From positions 1 through 44,239 of the forward strand of contig WFOS01000018.1 in NCBI GenBank assembly GCA_015487975.1: a DNA stretch of 44,239 nt. Direction: 5' to 3'. The notes under the pieces are model-generated. The model was given only the letters and a program-made list of their open reading frames with translations. It was not told the origin of the DNA and did not search any database. The translations under genes and the position numbers were made by a program. Positions 43,933 through 44,239 of the stretch are shown here, piece after piece (position 1 is the first letter of the stretch; the number at the start of each line of letters is the position of its first letter). This stretch comes from Ardenticatena sp. Lineage in GTDB: Bacteria > Chloroflexota > Anaerolineae > Ardenticatenales > Ardenticatenaceae.

Positions 43933-43961
43933 AGTATAGGCACAAAGCAGGAAGGTGTCAA
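43933..43961 (-). promoter_or_regulatory. Near-consensus sigma-70 promoter upstream of rpoC
   Basis: On the minus strand a perfect TTGACA (43956-43961) and TATACT (43933-43938) with the ideal 17-nt spacer. Predicted start near 43926, about 295 nt before rpoC. It is the strongest promoter match in the window. Confidence 0.85.
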
Positions 43962-43973
43962 ATCAGTGGCACC

Positions 43974-44140
43974 CTGGTGATTCCCCAGATCGCTGCAAAC
44001 AAGCGAAAAGGCACTGCTCCGTATAAAACGTGGCACAAGCCACGCAGGAAGCGCTGAGCGCATGTTGGCGTCCATTCACCCGTCCGTTTCCAGACCGACG
44101 GCGCCAGCGCAGCGAGGGATACAAACGCACCCCGCCTGAC
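43974..44140 (-). repeat. Dispersed ~150-bp repeat, right copy (inverted)
   Basis: The reverse complement matches 30-177. This copy is 167 bp, longer by 19 nt. The extra bases are flanked by GTGCC on both sides, so the left copy may have lost them by recombination between those short direct repeats. The copy ends 13 bp upstream of the -35 of the rpoC-side promoter. Confidence 0.8.
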
Positions 44141-44145
44141 GTTCA

Positions 44146-44180
44146 AGGTGCGTCGCACCTGCCAGAGGTGCGACGCACCT
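44146..44180. repeat. 35-nt double palindrome (15-5-15)
   Basis: AGGTGCGTCGCACCT, spacer GCCAG, then AGGTGCGACGCACCT. Each half is palindromic around its central base, and the halves are also reverse complements of each other, so the whole can fold as one 15-bp hairpin or two small ones. It abuts the 167-bp repeat. The remainder to 44239 holds nothing I can name. Confidence 0.85.
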
Positions 44181-44239
44181 CCTGAGCTGATCTCCAGCGG
44201 CGAGCACACGTTCCAAGGACCAGCAGCCCCGCCCTGCCC

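Noticed and set aside
1-44239. CRISPR array
   Set aside because: No regularly spaced direct repeats of 20-40 nt occur; the palindromic elements are few, unevenly placed and not in arrays.

Overview
The window looks like a chromosomal segment of a Chloroflexota bacterium, possibly of the Ardenticatenia/Anaerolineae group. This is inferred from protein flavour (RpoC with a long coiled-coil insertion, TPR-CHAT plus CpXC genes, RecG with an N-terminal extension), from the order rpmB / asp23 / fakA / degV / recG / rsmD / coaD, and from short GC-rich dispersed palindromes. No taxonomic search was possible. Most of the sequence is tightly packed housekeeping DNA. No tRNA, rRNA, CRISPR array, transposase or phage gene was seen.

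Layout. 276-11694 (minus strand) is a long run of genes. Three glycosyltransferases (8143-11694) start from a TATAAT promoter at 11760-11787. They are followed by NAD(P)H-hydrate epimerase, a Nudix/CoA pyrophosphatase, methylglyoxal synthase, an 865-aa protein with four fused parts (PfkB-like kinase, Cys-pair linker, subtilisin-like protease, glycogen-binding-like domain), a threonine-synthase-like PLP enzyme, a small membrane protein, FabF and RNase III. 11867-16949 (minus) is a GC-rich accessory island: a CpXC protein, a TPR-CHAT protease gene broken by a frameshift and lacking a start codon, a small Cys-rich protein, a Phd/YefM-type antitoxin without a toxin, and a membrane protein joined to the antitoxin by an ATGA overlap. 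Short palindromic repeats sit at its internal junctions.

17046-18903 (plus) holds rlmN and rpe. rpmB (18992-19186, minus) is divergent from a plus-strand run at 19295-28302: asp23, fakA, three tandem degV/fakB genes, recG, rsmD, coaD and a coiled-coil protein. A methyltransferase follows at 28390-29256. 29326-36976 (minus) carries gyrA, a metallo-beta-lactamase-fold hydrolase, uvrB and a dynamin-like GTPase. A plus-strand AAA+ ATPase (37212-38825) and minus-strand rpoC (38889-43631) share a terminator between them.

rpoC has no rpoB next to it. Its 608-bp upstream region holds a near-consensus promoter, a terminator-like hairpin about 130 nt downstream of it, a second hairpin, and one copy of a roughly 150-bp repeat whose other copy, inverted, lies at the left end of the window.

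Functionally, FakA plus three DegV proteins form a candidate fatty acid kinase module. mgsA is translationally coupled to the four-part protein, which links a triose-phosphate overflow enzyme to a putative glycogen-binding protease/kinase. The CpXC/CHAT island has the look of a degraded conflict or regulated-proteolysis system. The four-part fusion is the strongest candidate for something undescribed.
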